Notes: generated by a model not told the origin, from the letters alone. DNA of 16,118 nucleotides from Pseudomonadota bacterium (GCA_023438785.1 JAEXQJ010000094.1:1-16118), one strand, 5' to 3'. Shown: positions 1-7,352, counted from the first letter of the stretch. Numbers and translations: made by a program.

Positions 1-120
1 GATGCGAGCAGCCCGAGGCGCGAGGAGGGAGAATACTCGACGTATTTGACCGACGAGCAACGAAGGGATGCGACGCAGGTCCGCGTTTTCGCGACCGATT
101 CAAACCGTTCGGTGCTCTAA
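1..120. repeat. Intergenic structured repeat, copy A (truncated by window edge)
   Basis: This stretch matches bases 13557-13664 at the other end of the window. Bases 37-65 agree with 13581-13609 at 27 of 29 positions, including an identical 15-base core at 51-65 (cgacgagcaacgaag). Similarity continues at a lower level to the right end (gtgctctaa here, aggctctag in the other copy). A small hairpin with a cgcg/cgcg stem lies at 78-95 and is also formed by the other copy with different flanking base pairs. Both copies end just beyond the stop codon of a minus-strand gene. I do not recognise the family. The left end lies outside the window. Confidence 0.75.
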
Positions 121-136
121 AGCCGCCTCGGAGGCG

Positions 137-685
137 TCAGCCGAAGCTGCGCGCGAATAGGGCTTCGATGGCGGCGGCGCCGTTGGGCTCCAGGAAGCGC
201 GTGCCGGTGCCGCAGAACAGGGGCTGGCGGATGAGCGGCTGGCCCGCGTCCGCCCAGGTGCTGCCGTTCCAGCGGAACCAGGCCGAGCGTGCCTGATCGA
301 AGACGTAGACCGGCTTGTTGAAAAGGCGCGCGTACTCGGCGGCGATTCCGGTGCCGCCGGTCACCGTGTCGTCCAGGTTGATCTTGCCGATGACGAAGAC
401 CTCCTGTCCGTTTTGCACCTGGTGCCAGATGGACTGCAGCACCTTGCGAAACAGCGGCGTGTCCGGGTACTGCCGGTGCATGAGCTTGCTGATGTAGTTC
501 AGGCTCACGTCGCCGTGGCGCAGCTCGGCCCGGGTCAACACGCGCAGGCCCCGCGTGCGGGCGTCGCTGTGACCCTCGAAGGTGAAGTTCACTTCGTCGA
601 TGCCGTATTTCTCGGCGGCCGCGCCGAAGGCCGCCTCCGAACCGTTGGCGGCGCCGCTGTAACAGATGCAGTCTTCCCGATTCAT
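137..685 (-). CDS. SLOG/Rossmann-like putative nucleotide-binding protein
   Basis: A 182-residue protein without signal peptide or membrane segment. Near the N-terminus it has a short strand followed by a glycine-rich turn (CICYSGAANGSEAAFG). This resembles the GGA-x-GAD type loop of SLOG/YspA-like nucleotide- or ligand-binding proteins. A second Rossmann-like segment follows in the C-terminal half (VFVIGKINLDD, then GGTGIAAEYARLFNKPVYVF), with a Trp-rich end. The fold assignment is an inference from these motifs; ligand and role are unknown. I chose ATG at 685 because GGAG lies 8 bases upstream; a TTG at 703 in the same frame has no ribosome binding site. A short palindrome (cgcctcggaggcg, 124-136) directly follows the stop. 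The gene diverges from the cysteine-protease-like gene at 916, and the two may act together, but nothing in the sequence proves it. Confidence 0.7.
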   Translation of the reverse strand: MNREDCICYSGAANGSEAAFGAAAEKYGIDEVNFTFEGHSDARTRGLRVLTRAELRHGDVSLNYISKLMHRQYPDTPLFRKVLQSIWHQVQNGQEVFVIGKINLDDTVTGGTGIAAEYARLFNKPVYVFDQARSAWFRWNGSTWADAGQPLIRQPLFCGTGTRFLEPNGAAAIEALFARSFG

Positions 686-915
686 CGCGTGTACTCCGGA
701 CAAAGAGGATGGGGTGGCCGAGCAGGATGGGGGATGCTCCCCGCTCGGTCAAGGCGAGCCCCGTCAGGACTCGACAGAGTCTAAGTCCTCACCGCAGGTC
801 TCGTCCAACGCGCGCGGCCGCCGAGCAGCCCGGCGGCGCCGGGGCGGCAGGGCCTCGCACGCGGACCGAATACAAAGCCTCCGACTTTGAGTATCCTCGC
901 GGCAAGGGAAACGAG
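686..915. other. Divergent intergenic region of the SLOG and protease genes
   Basis: These 230 bases separate two divergent genes and should hold both promoters. I found no convincing -35/-10 pair on either strand. The most visible element is a small palindrome, gggga-tgc-tcccc near 728-740, which could be extended by flanking gagc/gctc with a bulge. The plus-strand frame stays open back to 709, but its translation upstream of 916 is Arg/Pro-rich and looks non-coding. Confidence 0.4.
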
Positions 916-1461
916 ATGGCGCTCGACAACGATTGGGGATTCGAGAACGACATCAAGGGGAAGCTCGGCACCGCCAATGTCCACGGCATCTGCATGACGA
1001 CGTCGTGCCACTGGGCCAAGAACTGCCTCAAGGCCGGCCAGCCGTTGACCGAACCGCCCGCGGTGGATCTCAATGCAGCGGCGGCGATGCATGTCATCCA
1101 CACCAAGCAACAAATCAAAATCGACCAGGGCGGTGGCGACTTCGTACAGCGGGTCGATGTTTGGCACCAGGGCTACTTCAAGTGCCTGGGAATGACCGGA
1201 ACACTGCTGTATTCGGGAAATGGACTGAACTGGCACGTGACTTCAAGTCACGGTGTCTACATCCTGACCATCTACGGCACCGGTGGTCACACCATGGCGT
1301 TCGCTCGTTTCCCCAAGCGGAGCGTCTTCTTTGATCCCAACTACGGGCAATTCTCGTGCGGAGCCTCTGTGTTCAGCTCCTTCAAAAAGGACGTCAAGGC
1401 GCGCCTGCTCAAATACACCAGTCTGCACGGCGATTGGTTCATCTATAAGGTTCGCTCATAG
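916..1461 (+). CDS. Small papain-like cysteine protease, YopT/AvrPphB (C58)-like
   Basis: A 181-residue protein with the three signature elements of clan CA effector proteases in the right order. They are HGICMTTSCHW with candidate nucleophile Cys26, GTGGHTMAFAR with candidate His125, and FFDPNYGQF with candidate Asp140. The His...FDPNxGxF pattern is typical of the YopT/AvrPphB family (peptidase C58), whose members cleave host proteins or themselves. Whether this one is active, secreted or targets self is unknown. No signal peptide is visible. The start at 916 is preceded by AAGGGA at 6 bases; the longer open frame upstream has low-complexity composition. Codons are clearly less GC-biased than in the housekeeping genes (for example aagcaacaaatcaaaatc), which suggests horizontal acquisition. 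The gene diverges from a SLOG-like gene and converges on an aldo/keto reductase. Confidence 0.72.
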   Translation: MALDNDWGFENDIKGKLGTANVHGICMTTSCHWAKNCLKAGQPLTEPPAVDLNAAAAMHVIHTKQQIKIDQGGGDFVQRVDVWHQGYFKCLGMTGTLLYSGNGLNWHVTSSHGVYILTIYGTGGHTMAFARFPKRSVFFDPNYGQFSCGASVFSSFKKDVKARLLKYTSLHGDWFIYKVRS

Positions 1462-1470
1462 GCTCCCTGA

Positions 1471-1495
1471 CAGCGGCCCGTCGAAGCGCCCGCTG
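1471..1495. terminator. Weak hairpin between convergent genes
   Basis: A 6-bp stem (cagcgg/ccgctg) with a 13-base loop lies in the 59-base gap between the protease gene and the convergent aldo/keto reductase gene. No T-run follows on either strand, so a terminator role rests on position only. Confidence 0.25.
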
Positions 1496-1520
1496 CGCAT
1501 CCGTCTGATCACTGCCCCAC

Positions 1521-2495
1521 CTAGCCCATCATGCTTTCCGGGTACCGCAACCCCGCGGCGGCGCCCTGAGGCGCGATCTGCTCGATCTCGGCCAGGTCCT
1601 CGGCGCTCAATCGCACCTTCAATGCGCCCAGGTTTTCTGCCAAATACGCGCGGCGCTTGGTGCCGAAGATGGGGACGATGTCTTGTCCGCGCGCCAGCAC
1701 CCAGGCCAGGGCGAGCTGCGCCGGTGAGCAGCCCTTCTTCTGCGCCAAGAATTCCACGTGGCGGACCAACTCCAGATTCTTGGCGAAGTTATCACCCTGG
1801 AAACGCGGCGAAAAACGGCGGTAGTCATCAGGCGCCAGATCCTCGAAGCGCCTGATGCGGCCGGTGAGGAAACCGCGGCCGAGCGGACTGTAGGCCACGA
1901 AGCCGATGCCCAGCTCGTGACAGGTGGGCAGGACCTGGTCCTCGGGATCGCGCGTCCACAGCGAGTACTCGGTCTGCAGCGCCGAGATGGGGTGCTCCTT
2001 GTGCGCTCGGCGCAAGGTCTGCGGTCCCGCCTCGGAAAGGCCGAGGAAGCGCACCTTGCCCTCGCTCACCAGAGTGGCCATGGCACCCACCGTCTCCTCG
2101 ATGGGCGTCTGGGGATCGACGCGGTGCTGGTAGTAGAGATCGATCACGTCGACCTTCAGGCGGCGCAGGCTGGCCTCGCATGCGCTCTTCACGTATTCGG
2201 GGCGGCCGTTCACGCCGCGCTGATGCGGATCGTTGCCACGCACGATACCGAACTTGGTGGCCAGCACGACCTGATCGCGCCGCCCGCGGATGGCCTTGCC
2301 CACCAGCTCCTCGTTGAGGAACGGCCCGTACATATCGGCCGTGTCCAGGAAGACCACGTCCTCGTCGATAGCGCGCTGGATGGTGGCGATGGATTCGGCG
2401 TCATCACGCGGTCCGTAGAATTCCGACATCCCCATGCAGCCCAGGCCCAGCTCGGAGACCTGAAGCCCCTGCTTCCCCAATTGCCGTCGCTTCAT
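1521..2495 (-). CDS. Aldo/keto reductase (AKR13-like)
   Basis: A 324-residue NADPH-dependent (by family) cytosolic oxidoreductase of the (beta/alpha)8 aldo/keto reductase superfamily, which reduces aldehydes and ketones. The catalytic tetrad is complete: Asp51 and Tyr56 in FLDTADMYG, Lys81 in LATKFG and His124 in YYQHRVD. The opening RQLGKQGLQVSELGLGCMGMS and the late IFGTKR segment fit the AKR12/13-type family, and the length is normal. The physiological substrate cannot be read from sequence. The reading frame stays open 55 codons further upstream, but that extension is not family-like; ATG at 2495 starts the conserved domain. No Shine-Dalgarno sequence precedes it. A -10-like TATCTT sits 6 bases before the ATG, which would fit a leaderless transcript. 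It appears monocistronic, divergent from the DUF465 gene. Confidence 0.93.
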   Translation of the reverse strand: MKRRQLGKQGLQVSELGLGCMGMSEFYGPRDDAESIATIQRAIDEDVVFLDTADMYGPFLNEELVGKAIRGRRDQVVLATKFGIVRGNDPHQRGVNGRPEYVKSACEASLRRLKVDVIDLYYQHRVDPQTPIEETVGAMATLVSEGKVRFLGLSEAGPQTLRRAHKEHPISALQTEYSLWTRDPEDQVLPTCHELGIGFVAYSPLGRGFLTGRIRRFEDLAPDDYRRFSPRFQGDNFAKNLELVRHVEFLAQKKGCSPAQLALAWVLARGQDIVPIFGTKRRAYLAENLGALKVRLSAEDLAEIEQIAPQGAAAGLRYPESMMG

Positions 2496-2659
2496 GCAGA
2501 AAAGATAGCCCTGATCCGGCCGTGACACCCGCGGCGCGCAGCGCGTGCGTCGACGGGGTGCCTCACAGGTCGGCGGTGGACGGGCCAGCGTAAATTCATC
2601 GCCATGGCGGTAGCGCCCTAGGCTAGGCTTGTGAACCGGAAGACTCACAGGAGACTCCA

Positions 2660-2872
2660 TTGAACAAGACTCCGAGCAGGGTGGACAACAAGGCGACCGA
2701 GGACATGGACTCCCTCAAGAGCCGGCATCAGGAGCTGGAATCGCAGATCGCCGTGCTGGAAAGCCGGCTGTCTCTCAGCCCGCGCGAGCAAGCCGAACGC
2801 GCCCGCCTAAAGAAGGAAAAGCTGGCCATCAAGGATCGCATGGCCGCCCTCGCCGCCGCCCAGCGCGATTAG
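2660..2872 (+). CDS. DUF465 family small coiled-coil protein
   Basis: A 70-residue, highly charged, helical protein ending in ARLKKEKLAIKDRMAAL, the signature of the DUF465 (YdcH-like) family of short bacterial proteins of unknown function. Heptad-like spacing over residues 15-60 suggests a helical hairpin or coiled coil. I chose the TTG start at 2660 because AGGAG lies 6 bases upstream (2649-2653). The next ATG, at 2706, would remove the first 15 residues and lacks comparable spacing. The gene lies alone between the divergent aldo/keto reductase and the convergent kinase gene, with only 5 bases to the kinase stop codon. Confidence 0.85.
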   Translation: MNKTPSRVDNKATEDMDSLKSRHQELESQIAVLESRLSLSPREQAERARLKKEKLAIKDRMAALAAAQRD

Positions 2873-2877
2873 CGGCC

Positions 2878-4359
2878 TTAGGTGAGAGTCGCGCGGCCCG
2901 CGGTGCGCTCCGCTGTCGCGAGCTCGACCGTGAATCGCGCGCCCCCGCCCGGCGCCTCCGCCACCGCGACGTCGCCCCCGTGGTCGATCACGATCTTGCG
3001 CACGATCGCCAGGCCGAGCCCGGTGCCGCCTTCGCGGAACGTGACATAAGGATCGAAGATGCGCTGGCGGTCGGCCACCGGAACACCAGGGCCGTTGTCA
3101 TCTACCGTGATGGCGGCGCGCTGGCGTTCCGGTTGTGCCCGCACCGCGATGCGCACCACGGGCTCGCGCCCCGCCGCCCGGGTGATTTGCGTGGCGTTCT
3201 CCACCAGGTTCGCGATCACGCGTCGAAACAAGGCCCTGTCGCACAGGGCGTGCACCGGGCCCACCGCCGGCTCGACCTTGACCACGCCCGACCACTCGGG
3301 CTGCAGGCGCACGATCTCTTCGACGAGAGACTGCAGATCCACCGGGGTCGGCTCCACCTTGGGCAGCTTGGCAAAGGCCGAGAAATCCTCCACCAGGCGG
3401 CGCAAGCCGGTGATCTCCTCGCGCATAATCTCATTGGCCGTGTCCAGCAGCTTGCGGTACGCGGGATCGTCACCCGGGTATTTTTGCGCGACCTCCTGCA
3501 TGGCCAACTGAATGGGCGTGAGCGGGTTCTTGATCTCATGGGCCAGGCGGCGCGCGACCTCTTGCCAGGCCGACACCTTCTGCAGGTACTCGAGGCGCGA
3601 GCGCGCCTGCCCCAACTCGGCCACCATGCTGTCGAAGGCGCGGCCCAGATCGTCCAGTTCATCCTTGCCTCGCGGGCCCACGCGCACCGCCAAATCGCCG
3701 CCGCCCACGGCGCGGGCCGCGGCGTGCAGACGCGCCACCCGCCGGGTCACCCGCCGCGCAAACAGCCAGCCCACCGACGGCGCCACCAGCAAGATGGCCA
3801 ACACCAGCAGGAGGTACTGGCGGAGGAAACGGGGAATCAGCAGATCGTAGACCCGATCGATCTGGGCTTCGCGGTCCATGGCCGCGCGCAGGGCCAGGAA
3901 TTCCTCGTACAGCCGCGCGGGGATGCCGAAGGTCAGCTCCAGGGCGCGCGCGGGCTGGTCAGGAAGCGGGGGCAGCGCCACCAGCAGGGGCGGCGCCTCA
4001 CGCGAACGGGCCAGCGCCTCGGGCGGCGCCTCCCAGCTCTCCACGATGTCGGGCCCCACCAGGAGGCGCGCCCGCAACAGCCCTTCCGTGGTTGACAGAT
4101 CAGCCATCTGCGTCGGCGCGCGGGCCGCGACCAGGTTGGCGCGGCGACGGAATTCGTCCTTGCGCTCGGCGAAGTAGTTGCGAAAGACCTCCGCGGCCCG
4201 TTCCGATGCGCCGCCGATCTGCGCCGTGTGTTCCAACGTCAGATCGGCGAACCGGCGCACCATGAAGTACAGCGCATAGGCCGACAGGCTCACGGCCAGC
4301 ACGGCCACCAGCAACATGGCCCCCAGCACCTTCCATTCGAAGCGGCCAGGCAATCTCAT
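2878..4359 (-). CDS. NtrY-like membrane sensor histidine kinase
   Basis: A 493-residue sensor kinase. Transmembrane helix 1 spans about residues 11-34, followed by a short extracytoplasmic region (about 36-178), transmembrane helix 2 at about 181-201 and a HAMP linker to about 255. The HisKA H-box RLAHEIKNPLTP has phospho-acceptor His274. The HATPase domain has N-box Asn388, G1 DDNGPG (421-425), the F-box segment IFDPYVTF and G2 GGTGLGLAIV (444-453). All catalytic motifs are intact. Domain order and the HEIKNPLTPIQ box resemble NtrY-type kinases. The start ATG at 4359 overlaps the stop of the DUF4390 gene by 4 bases (ATGA), so the longer frame upstream is discarded. No response regulator follows; the next gene is on the other strand. 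The partner must be encoded elsewhere. The link to DUF4390 and an Omp85 gene suggests envelope sensing (inference). Confidence 0.92.
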   Translation of the reverse strand: MRLPGRFEWKVLGAMLLVAVLAVSLSAYALYFMVRRFADLTLEHTAQIGGASERAAEVFRNYFAERKDEFRRRANLVAARAPTQMADLSTTEGLLRARLLVGPDIVESWEAPPEALARSREAPPLLVALPPLPDQPARALELTFGIPARLYEEFLALRAAMDREAQIDRVYDLLIPRFLRQYLLLVLAILLVAPSVGWLFARRVTRRVARLHAAARAVGGGDLAVRVGPRGKDELDDLGRAFDSMVAELGQARSRLEYLQKVSAWQEVARRLAHEIKNPLTPIQLAMQEVAQKYPGDDPAYRKLLDTANEIMREEITGLRRLVEDFSAFAKLPKVEPTPVDLQSLVEEIVRLQPEWSGVVKVEPAVGPVHALCDRALFRRVIANLVENATQITRAAGREPVVRIAVRAQPERQRAAITVDDNGPGVPVADRQRIFDPYVTFREGGTGLGLAIVRKIVIDHGGDVAVAEAPGGGARFTVELATAERTAGRATLT

Positions 4360-5003
4360 CGCGGCGGCTCCACCCACGCCTGCGACAGCACACGGAGCTG
4401 GCGCTCGCTGTCCTCGATGCGCGGGTTGACGAAGATGCTGACGAACGAGCCGAACACGCTGTCGCCTGAACCCACGCCATTGCGTCCGGTGGGGCGGGCC
4501 AGCCAGCGGCGCACGTCGGCCAGCAGCTCCTGCGAAATGGGGTTGAGGTCGGCGCGAACGCTCAGACGGTAGCTCACGCCCGGTTCCAGTTGGTTCAGGT
4601 TGGCCACCGCGAAGGCATGGAAGGCGCAGGCGAAATCGATGGCCTCCTGCACGTCCGCCGTCTCGCGCAGCTCGGGGGCCAGGCTGTTGCTCTGCTGGCG
4701 CCGGGCGCGGAACTTCTCGTCCCACAGGTCGTACACGATCTCCGTGTGTCGCACGGCTTGTGCCACCAGCTCGTCGTCGTCAATGCGGTACAGGGCCACC
4801 CGCACCAGCACGCGGCTGGAGAACCCCGACTGCAGGCGCCGCACGTCCTCGGCGCGCAGGAGATCCTGCAGGCCCAGGCTCATGACCAGCTCGTGCGCGC
4901 GTCGACTGATGCCGGTACGCCGTTCGGGTGGCCGCTCGTCGGCCAAAACCCGTCCCGTCAGCATGGCCAGCAGCGCCGCCGCTATGAGAAGCCGGGCGCT
5001 CAT
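4356..5003 (-). CDS. DUF4390 family exported protein
   Basis: A 215-residue protein with a classical signal peptide (MSARLLIAAALLAMLTGRVLA, cleavage near residue 21), so it is probably periplasmic. The body contains the pattern of DUF4390 proteins: strand-rich segments, RVALYRIDDDELVAQ, the aromatic EIVYDLWDEKF, and a C-terminal region with GSFVSIFVNPRIEDSE. As I recall, DUF4390 genes sit beside NtrY-like kinase genes in Betaproteobacteria; the same pairing occurs here. The function is unknown; a periplasmic accessory of the kinase is a reasonable guess. The ATG at 5003 shares its A with the TGA stop of the Omp85 gene (TGATG), and its own stop overlaps the kinase start by 4 bases, so the three genes are translationally coupled. 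Confidence 0.85.
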   Translation of the reverse strand: MSARLLIAAALLAMLTGRVLADERPPERRTGISRRAHELVMSLGLQDLLRAEDVRRLQSGFSSRVLVRVALYRIDDDELVAQAVRHTEIVYDLWDEKFRARRQQSNSLAPELRETADVQEAIDFACAFHAFAVANLNQLEPGVSYRLSVRADLNPISQELLADVRRWLARPTGRNGVGSGDSVFGSFVSIFVNPRIEDSERQLRVLSQAWVEPPR

Positions 5004-6448
5004 CAGAGGGGCATCCGGCCCAGGGCGTTGCCCACGGACAACCTGAAGATGCCCAGGTAGGTGTCCAGGCGAATGCCCAGATCCGCGGTGAAGTCCGCGG
5101 GCAGGGAGCTCCAAAACCCGCGCTCGCCGAAGTCATGGCGGTTGCTGAGGGCAAAGGCGCCCAGCGCCACGAAGGCCTCGCCGCGGTAAAGCAGCCCGTG
5201 CCGGCTCCACAGCGGCACCGCGTATTCGACGAGCAGGCTGCCGGCCAGCTTGTCGTAACGATGCTGGTCCACGCTGGTGCCCAGGAGGTTGCGCGACGGC
5301 TGCGTGGAGAAGTTGATGCCCAGGGCCCGCGGGGGCAGCAGCAGGTTCAGGTCACCGACGAAGAAGCGGTCGAAGTAGGGCGCATCGCCGGCGATGGCGC
5401 CCGCCAAACCGTGCACACCGATGACGTGTCCCCAGCGCAGCGGAGAATAGACCGAGCCCTGGGCCGTGCTCTTGACGAAGCTGTACTGCGAGGCGAAGGC
5501 CGGCGTGGCCGCCTCGACGGCCAGGGCCAGGCGATAGCCGCGGCGGGGCAGCACGGGATCCGAGCGCGTGTCCAGCTCCAAGGTCAGGGCCAGCGAGCCC
5601 AGTCGGCTCTGCCCCTCGCGCACCTCGAAGTCGATGGGCTGGCCGTCGGCCCGCGAGCGCAGCGCGGGCAAGGTGGCGCGGATGGCCTCGAAGCGCGCCG
5701 CCCCCGACAAATACAGCGTGCGCGACAGGATGGTGCCCACGCCCAACGAGCCGCCCAGCCGCCGCGTGGTGGCGGCCACGAAGTTCTCCGGATCGGGGTC
5801 ATCCGAGCTGCCGCGCGCGCGGAAGAACTCACTGCCCCGCGACAGGATGGCACCGGCCGAGAGCACGGGCCCGCGACCCACCGGCGGCCCCGCCACGCGC
5901 AACGAGAAGGCCATTCCCGGCTGCGCCTCGGGCACCTTGGGGAGAGTGGACCCGACGAAGCCCGCGCCCAAGGAGAGTCCCCGCCCCAGCAGGTTGCGTT
6001 CGGTGAGCCCCAGCCCGCCCCACAGGGCGGTGGCCTCGCTGGTGCCCAGGTGAATGGCGTCCAAGACCACCGTCCCGCGCTCTTCCACCTCCACCACCAA
6101 CACCGCCAAGCCGCGCCGCGAACCCTTGGTCATGGACAGGCGCGCGTCCAGGAAATAGCCCAGGGCCAGCAGCTTGAGGCGGGCCAGGCTGACCCGTTGG
6201 TCGTCCGCGCTGACCACATCACCCGGTGTCAGCCCCACCTCGCGCAGGATGAGGGCCGTTCGCGTCTTGCCGTTGCCGCGCACCTCGATGCGCTCGATCT
6301 CGTAGCGCGGCTGGAATCCCGGCTCGCCCTCCGCCGCGGCAACGGTGGGCAGGCTCTCCGGCTCCCCCACGTCCTCGGGCGGCGGCTGGGCCCAAACCCA
6401 GCCGGGAAGCGCGGCAATACTCAGGACAGCAAGCCAGGCAAAACGCAT
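5003..6448 (-). CDS. Omp85/BamA-like outer-membrane protein with one POTRA domain
   Basis: A 481-residue protein with a signal peptide (residues 1-20, ending WVWA). After a Pro/Glu-rich linker comes a single POTRA-like domain at about 48-125 (YEIERIEVRGN, then LREVGLTPGD, LLALGYFLDARLS, VEVEERG). A beta-barrel with many alternating strands fills the rest. BamA normally carries five POTRA domains and TamA three, so this is a short Omp85 protein. Around residues 380-400 the sequence APYFDRFFVGDLNLLLPPRA aligns by eye with the family's loop-6 region, but the usual RGF motif is not recognisable. The C-terminus ends in Leu, not the usual Phe. It is the first of three overlapping genes (Omp85, DUF4390, kinase), 62 bases after the SirB1-like gene. 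Substrate unknown. Confidence 0.85.
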   Translation of the reverse strand: MRFAWLAVLSIAALPGWVWAQPPPEDVGEPESLPTVAAAEGEPGFQPRYEIERIEVRGNGKTRTALILREVGLTPGDVVSADDQRVSLARLKLLALGYFLDARLSMTKGSRRGLAVLVVEVEERGTVVLDAIHLGTSEATALWGGLGLTERNLLGRGLSLGAGFVGSTLPKVPEAQPGMAFSLRVAGPPVGRGPVLSAGAILSRGSEFFRARGSSDDPDPENFVAATTRRLGGSLGVGTILSRTLYLSGAARFEAIRATLPALRSRADGQPIDFEVREGQSRLGSLALTLELDTRSDPVLPRRGYRLALAVEAATPAFASQYSFVKSTAQGSVYSPLRWGHVIGVHGLAGAIAGDAPYFDRFFVGDLNLLLPPRALGINFSTQPSRNLLGTSVDQHRYDKLAGSLLVEYAVPLWSRHGLLYRGEAFVALGAFALSNRHDFGERGFWSSLPADFTADLGIRLDTYLGIFRLSVGNALGRMPL

Positions 6449-6510
6449 GGACGACTAACGGTCGGCCGCCCCGCCCGCGGAGTCAACTCTCTGCGCGGCA
6501 CCCGCTCTGG

Positions 6511-7260
6511 CTAGTTGACGCTCACGCGCGGCTGAAACGCCACGTCTTCGATCAGGGCATCGAGTCGGCTGCGCACTTCTTCCGAGGGGCACAGCACCGA
6601 CATGCGCTCCAGCACCGAACGCAGCCGCCGCTGATCCCCGCGCACCTCGTAGATGGCGCGCAGGTTGTTGAGCATGCGCACCAGGATTTGGCGGCGGGTG
6701 GCCGGGGCCAGGTAACGCTCGTCGATCTCACCGGGGTCGCCGGTGGCCGATTCGTAAATGCCGCGCAACTCGGAACGACCCACCAGCCGCCCGTCGAACG
6801 GATCCACGAATCCGCGCGAACCGTCCGCGCGGCGCACGCCCAGCAAAAAATGACCAGGGAAGGAGATGCCCTCCGTCTCCACGGCCGCCCGCCGACACAC
6901 GGCCATCAGCACGATGCCCAGGGAAATGGGATTGCCCGTGCGGCGGTCGATGACCTCGTTGAGAAAGCTGTTGCGAGGATCGTAGTAGTCCGTGATGTTG
7001 CCCCGGAACCCCAGCTCGCCATAGAGGAGGCGCAGGATGGGCTGAATCCGATCCGCGGGCGCGGAGCCACAGCGGGGCTGGTAGTCCAGGCGCATGCGGG
7101 CCAGCTCGCCCAGCACGTCCAGCTTGGCCAGGAAGCCGGCAATATCCAGGCCCGGGTACTCGGGCTCACAGAGCAAAAGCGCCGTGCTCTCCAGCTCCAG
7201 CTCGTGTTCGGGCCGTTGCAGGAGATGAGCAAACAGCAATAGATCCGCTGGCCCGCTCAT
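6511..7260 (-). CDS. SirB1 family protein (transglutaminase-like, COG2912)
   Basis: A 249-residue cytosolic protein with the SirB1/transglutaminase-like core: DYYDPRNSFLNEVIDRRTGNP, ISLGIVLMAVCRR, SFPGHFLLGV (His137) and GFVDPFDG (Asp153). The position of the transglutaminase Cys is occupied by Ser113 in NPISLG, as in many SirB1 proteins, so protease or transferase activity is doubtful. A C-terminal helical, TPR-like region (about 185-245, NNLRAIYEVRGDQRRLRSVLERM) is usual for the family. Function is poorly defined. The ATG at 7260 has no ribosome binding site; TATCTT lies 12 bases upstream. It precedes the Omp85 gene on the same strand by 62 bases and could be co-transcribed. Confidence 0.9.
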   Translation of the reverse strand: MSGPADLLLFAHLLQRPEHELELESTALLLCEPEYPGLDIAGFLAKLDVLGELARMRLDYQPRCGSAPADRIQPILRLLYGELGFRGNITDYYDPRNSFLNEVIDRRTGNPISLGIVLMAVCRRAAVETEGISFPGHFLLGVRRADGSRGFVDPFDGRLVGRSELRGIYESATGDPGEIDERYLAPATRRQILVRMLNNLRAIYEVRGDQRRLRSVLERMSVLCPSEEVRSRLDALIEDVAFQPRVSVN

Positions 7261-7284
7261 GCTGTGGATTGGAAGATAGCAGAG

Positions 7285-7303
7285 CGGGTTGCCGCGGCAC
7301 CCG
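7285..7303. terminator. Possible terminator between methyltransferase and SirB1-like genes
   Basis: A hairpin cgggt-t-gc / gc-acccg with a cgcg loop lies in the 92-base gap after the methyltransferase stop (minus strand). On the plus strand it is followed by tttt, so the best intrinsic-terminator geometry points against the direction of the genes. On the minus strand no T-run follows. Role uncertain. Confidence 0.25.
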
Positions 7304-7352
7304 TTTTCCCGTAACAGATCGCTTCCGAGCTGAAACGGAGTGGCGGCCTGCC

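Noticed and set aside
709..915. An N-terminal extension of the C58-like protease back to 709
   Set aside because: The extra 69 residues are Arg/Pro/Ala-rich without any family similarity, and the ATG at 916 has its own ribosome binding site.
2980..4095. A 371-codon plus-strand open frame opposite the histidine kinase
   Set aside because: Antisense to a kinase with all catalytic boxes intact; Arg/Gln/His-rich translation.
4360..4725. A longer start for the sensor kinase
   Set aside because: The extra residues overlap the DUF4390 gene out of frame and lack domain features; ATG at 4359 with the ATGA overlap places transmembrane helix 1 properly.
6449..6510. A minus-strand TTGACT as a -35 box for the Omp85 operon
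   Set aside because: No -10-like hexamer lies 16-18 bases downstream; the intervening sequence is nearly all G and C.
5135..6514. A 459-codon plus-strand open frame opposite the Omp85 gene
   Set aside because: It runs antisense to a gene with clear signal peptide, POTRA and barrel features. Its translation is a Gln/Arg/Gly/His-rich string typical of a high-GC shadow frame.
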